This document shows, one piece after another, positions 61,693 to 64,000 of a stretch of DNA of 64,000 nucleotides (the first letter of the stretch is position 1; each line of letters begins with the position of its first letter). The notes under the pieces were generated by a model that saw nothing but the letters and a program-made list of their open reading frames with translations, searched no databases and had not been told where the DNA came from. The DNA comes from Heterostelium multicystogenum (Eukaryota > Evosea > Eumycetozoa > Acytosteliales > Acytosteliaceae): the NCBI GenBank assembly GCA_003667245.1, contig RCNN01000034.1, positions 62,001-126,000 on the forward strand. Reading direction: 5' to 3'. Made by a program: the position numbers and the translations under genes.

Positions 61693-63025
61693 TTACATAT
61701 CTAAGGACCAAACTACATCACCATTGACCCTATTCTGAATCATCAATGTTCCACTAGATTCTGTATGGATAAAATTGAGAATAGTACCTAAGTATCCTTG
61801 AGAAAATGTACAATATACTGAGCTTTGGCCAGGAGCATCGTTGGCACCATAAACACAAAAGTTACCATCAGTATGCATCACTGCTCTATATGGACCTGAT
61901 GATCCCTTAACATTAGATTTCCACCATTGTACGTTATGATGGACACTTTTTATTTCAAGATAACCTTCTGGATTCATATGGAGGTAGTTATCACCCATTT
62001 GGTCATACAATCTTTCGCCTTCTTTCAATGTGTCTGGACATAGATGGTTATATGCATCAAGACAACCACCTGCTAAATTGAACTTAAATGGTCCTTTACC
62101 ACTCAATATTTTCTTTTCCAGTTTCATGACAACCCAATTTTGATATGGATTGTTTTTATCACATTCTTTGAATGAATGACCATTTGAATTGGACAATTGA
62201 AGACATCTTCCACTGTATTTAGATTTGATCAAGAAGTTGTCGTTGTTTGGATTATATTCGAATTTCATGAAAGAAAAAACACTTGATGTAGTTTCATCAA
62301 CATCACGCAATGTAAAACTGTTTGCATTGACAAGCACATTTCCTTGATCTCCCAAAGAGTAAAATTTCCAAGTTAGATATGGATCTTTAAATGAACAAAC
62401 TCCAGATGTAAAACTATTCTCATGGGCACACATTGATGAATTTCCAACATTCTGTAGGACTTTGTATATGTTATCGTAATGGCTTTTAATTTCAATTGTA
62501 GAATTGACTTTATCACCTGGTGTATACCAAACAATGCCATTGTTGGTCCATCCTGGAACTACTTTTTGAGTTGAGTATGAGTATTGCCATCCTGGATTAC
62601 CACTATTTACTGGTACCCATAGTTTGTGTTCATAGACTGGAACACCAGCTGAAGGATCTGTATAAACATTGAAAGCTGGACCTTCCAATTTCCAACCATC
62701 CTCAATATCGCATTTTGTGGAATAATAATATCTCAATCCATCATTATGAGATCTATAGTATCTATAAACCATTGTAGATCGTTTCTCTTTAGCAATGGTT
62801 CAAAGCCTCCCAAACAGGACCATTGTAAGTCCAGCCATTATAGTTTTCTAATTTGTTTTTATACGAATAATAATAGCGAGCAGTGTATTCTGTTTGGTCA
62901 TGACTGTACTGATGAATCATAACCGGATGACTGACATAATCAATAATAAGAAATTGATTACTACAATCTGAAAGAACAACTCCAGGAACAATAATTGATA
63001 GTAATAAAAAGTATACTATATACAT
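61693..63025 (-). CDS. secreted multi-lectin protein (DUF5648-like, ricin-B-like and bulb-lectin-like parts)
   Basis: Start 63025; signal peptide MYIVYFLLLSIIVPGVVLSD. Residues about 25-190 hold repeated units of the DUF5648 type (HPVMIHQYSHDQTEYTARYY, MVYRYYRSHNDGLRYYYSTK, GVPVYEHKLWVP with GWTNNGIVWYTPG). The middle, about 200-310, reads as a beta-trefoil (SGRCLQLSN, NPYQNWVVMKLEKK, GGCLDAYN). The end (YLHMNPEGYLEIKS, RAVMHTDGNFCVYGANDAPG, TLMIQNRVNGDVVWSLD) resembles mannose-binding bulb lectin with a QxDxNxVxY-like site (HTDGNFCVY). One extra C near 62800 breaks the frame between WEALN and IAKEKRSTMV. A secreted sugar-binding protein for matrix, bacteria or spore coat is inferred. Single exon. 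Confidence 0.75.
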
Positions 63026-63675
63026 ATTTGAAATGAATGAATAGTATTACATTTTAAATTTCTTTGTATTATTTATAGACATGTTCTTATGAATTTAAGT
63101 TTAATTATTATATTTAATATAACAGTTATAATAAAGAAATGGCTATTATTATATAGGGTGTTAAAAATAAGATCACACCTGTTTTAGATTTATCATTGAA
63201 TGAAAATGGGCCACTTTCTATGTTGAACATGGTGTTCAAATCAATCATTTAACAATGGTACCATTGTTGTCAATCAATATTAAACATTTTACTATCAACA
63301 TCAATAATAAGATATAATTATAAATGAGTGTGTGTGTGTATTAAGTTAATTCCTTGCAAACAACACAATCAAAAATTGACATGTTGTTGATCATTCACAT
63401 TTTAGGCTTACTTCAAACCACAACTAATAATTAAATTTTAAAGTACTTACTTATTTCCACCTAAAATTAATCTGTAGTTTTAAAATATGATATTCTGACC
63501 CTCCCATTTGGATAATAATTTAATTCTATTTAGATTAATTAATGGGTTTTTGTCTAATGAAATATGTAATTTCATTGTATGTACCAAAATACACCCATTT
63601 TAATAAAATTAGATCTATGCAGGTTGACTACCATTAGTTTTTTGTTTTATAACCAATGTAACAAAGTTACTGAGG
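63026..63675. other. intergenic
   Basis: AT-rich, 650 bp; no gene seen. Carries the promoter of the minus-strand lectin gene. Confidence 0.55.
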
Positions 63676-63957
63676 ATGTTTGACTTGATAAATCGTTTAG
63701 TATTTGGTCAAGATGGGTCCTCCTTTCATGGTTTCCTCTGGAATCTTATAATTTATCCTTTTTTCAGACTCCATTGGCCCATATTGCTCATCTACACACA
63801 TCAAATGATGACATTTAAGACCATCTACTTACTCCTTTCCAGGAAGACCACAAACATACATACGTATATTGTTTTTCTTTTCTTATTCCTATTCTTACTC
63901 TTCTTATACTTATTATCTTTATTATTTTTATTAACATTCATTCTAATTATAATTTAG
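63676..63957 (+). CDS. doubtful ORF at right edge, possibly a 5' exon
   Basis: ATG 63676 opens 93 codons (MFDLINRLVFGQDGSSFHGF...). The first 24 codons have mixed composition; the last 30 are Leu/Phe-rich and correspond to a pyrimidine tract that could be the end of an intron (AG at about 63958). Short stretches ending in CAG or CCAGG suggest splicing, but no exon set I tried gives a recognisable protein. No family recognised. Confidence 0.2.
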   Translation: MFDLINRLVFGQDGSSFHGFLWNLIIYPFFRLHWPILLIYTHQMMTFKTIYLLLSRKTTNIHTYIVFLFLFLFLLFLYLLSLLFLLTFILIII

Positions 63958-64000
63958 TTGCAAAATTTATTTGAATAGGCATCTTTCACCGCTCCAAAAA

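Noticed and set aside
1..64000. Programmed ribosomal frameshifting (Euplotes-like) as an explanation of the broken genes
   Set aside because: Both insertions and deletions occur, there is no shared slippery sequence or stop context, and some genes are completely clean.
1..64000. tRNA genes, rRNA, transposons (DIRS, TRE, Skipper types) and CRISPR
   Set aside because: No T-arm consensus in the spacers, no transposase or reverse-transcriptase motifs, no spaced direct repeats seen by eye.

Overview
This window is nuclear DNA of a dictyostelid social amoeba. The evidence is the combination of very AT-rich intergenic DNA and short GT-AG introns (mostly 43-142 bp), CAA/CAG and AAT tracts inside genes, and gene families typical of dictyostelids: a C-type lectin/IPT-TIG/EGF membrane protein, an FNIP-repeat protein, a degenerate ankyrin protein with [10 protein letters not shown] repeats, an hssA/B-like small protein, and a class I myosin with a Gly/Pro/Ala/Gln tail and SH3 domain. 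I do not assign a species. Stop codons are mostly TAA and the code looks standard.

Layout. 1-834: start of an ABCC transporter (minus, runs off the left edge). 1652-6315: a large lectin/TIG/EGF membrane protein and a small secreted Cys-rich protein (both minus). 8928-11899: a patatin-like lipase with a C-terminal CaaX box, then isobutyryl-CoA dehydrogenase. 14040-18677: a histidine phosphatase, RFC subunit 3 and ribosomal protein S21. 19012-21361: a four-helix membrane protein and a NOL11-like protein (minus). 21762-26911: an AIMP1/EMAPII-type tRNA-binding protein, ribosomal protein L3 and an NmrA-like oxidoreductase. 27952-29261: F-box/FNIP-type protein (minus). 33006-38220: a Rap-like GTPase and a cytoplasmic poly(A)-binding protein. 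39074-43079: a Glo3-type ArfGAP and a badly interrupted unknown gene. 44553-46472: a BTB (KCTD/T1-type) protein and a Cys-rich surface protein. 46562-48019: ALG7/DPAGT1 (minus). 49225-52441: a secreted Thr/Ser/Gly-repeat protein and a LIM plus zinc-ribbon protein (minus). 54469-58004: myosin IB. 58225-60026: the ankyrin protein (minus). 60969-61255: hssA/B-like. 61693-63025: a secreted multi-lectin protein (minus).

This is ordinary unlinked eukaryotic gene order with no operons. Housekeeping genes (translation, replication, N-glycosylation, mRNA binding, valine breakdown) are mixed with surface and secreted lectin-type proteins that would serve adhesion, matrix or food recognition.

The most striking feature is technical. 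Most genes, including RPL3, myosin IB, PABP, ALG7 and AIMP1, are broken by single-base indels, usually in short A/T homopolymers and more often an extra base than a missing one. Removing each indel restores a conserved protein, so I read them as draft-assembly errors, not decay or programmed frameshifting. CDS spans below are given across these breaks. I found no mobile element, rRNA, tRNA or CRISPR. The best non-coding candidate is a GC-rich island at about 48896-49053 with a long-range stem and a competing alternative stem.
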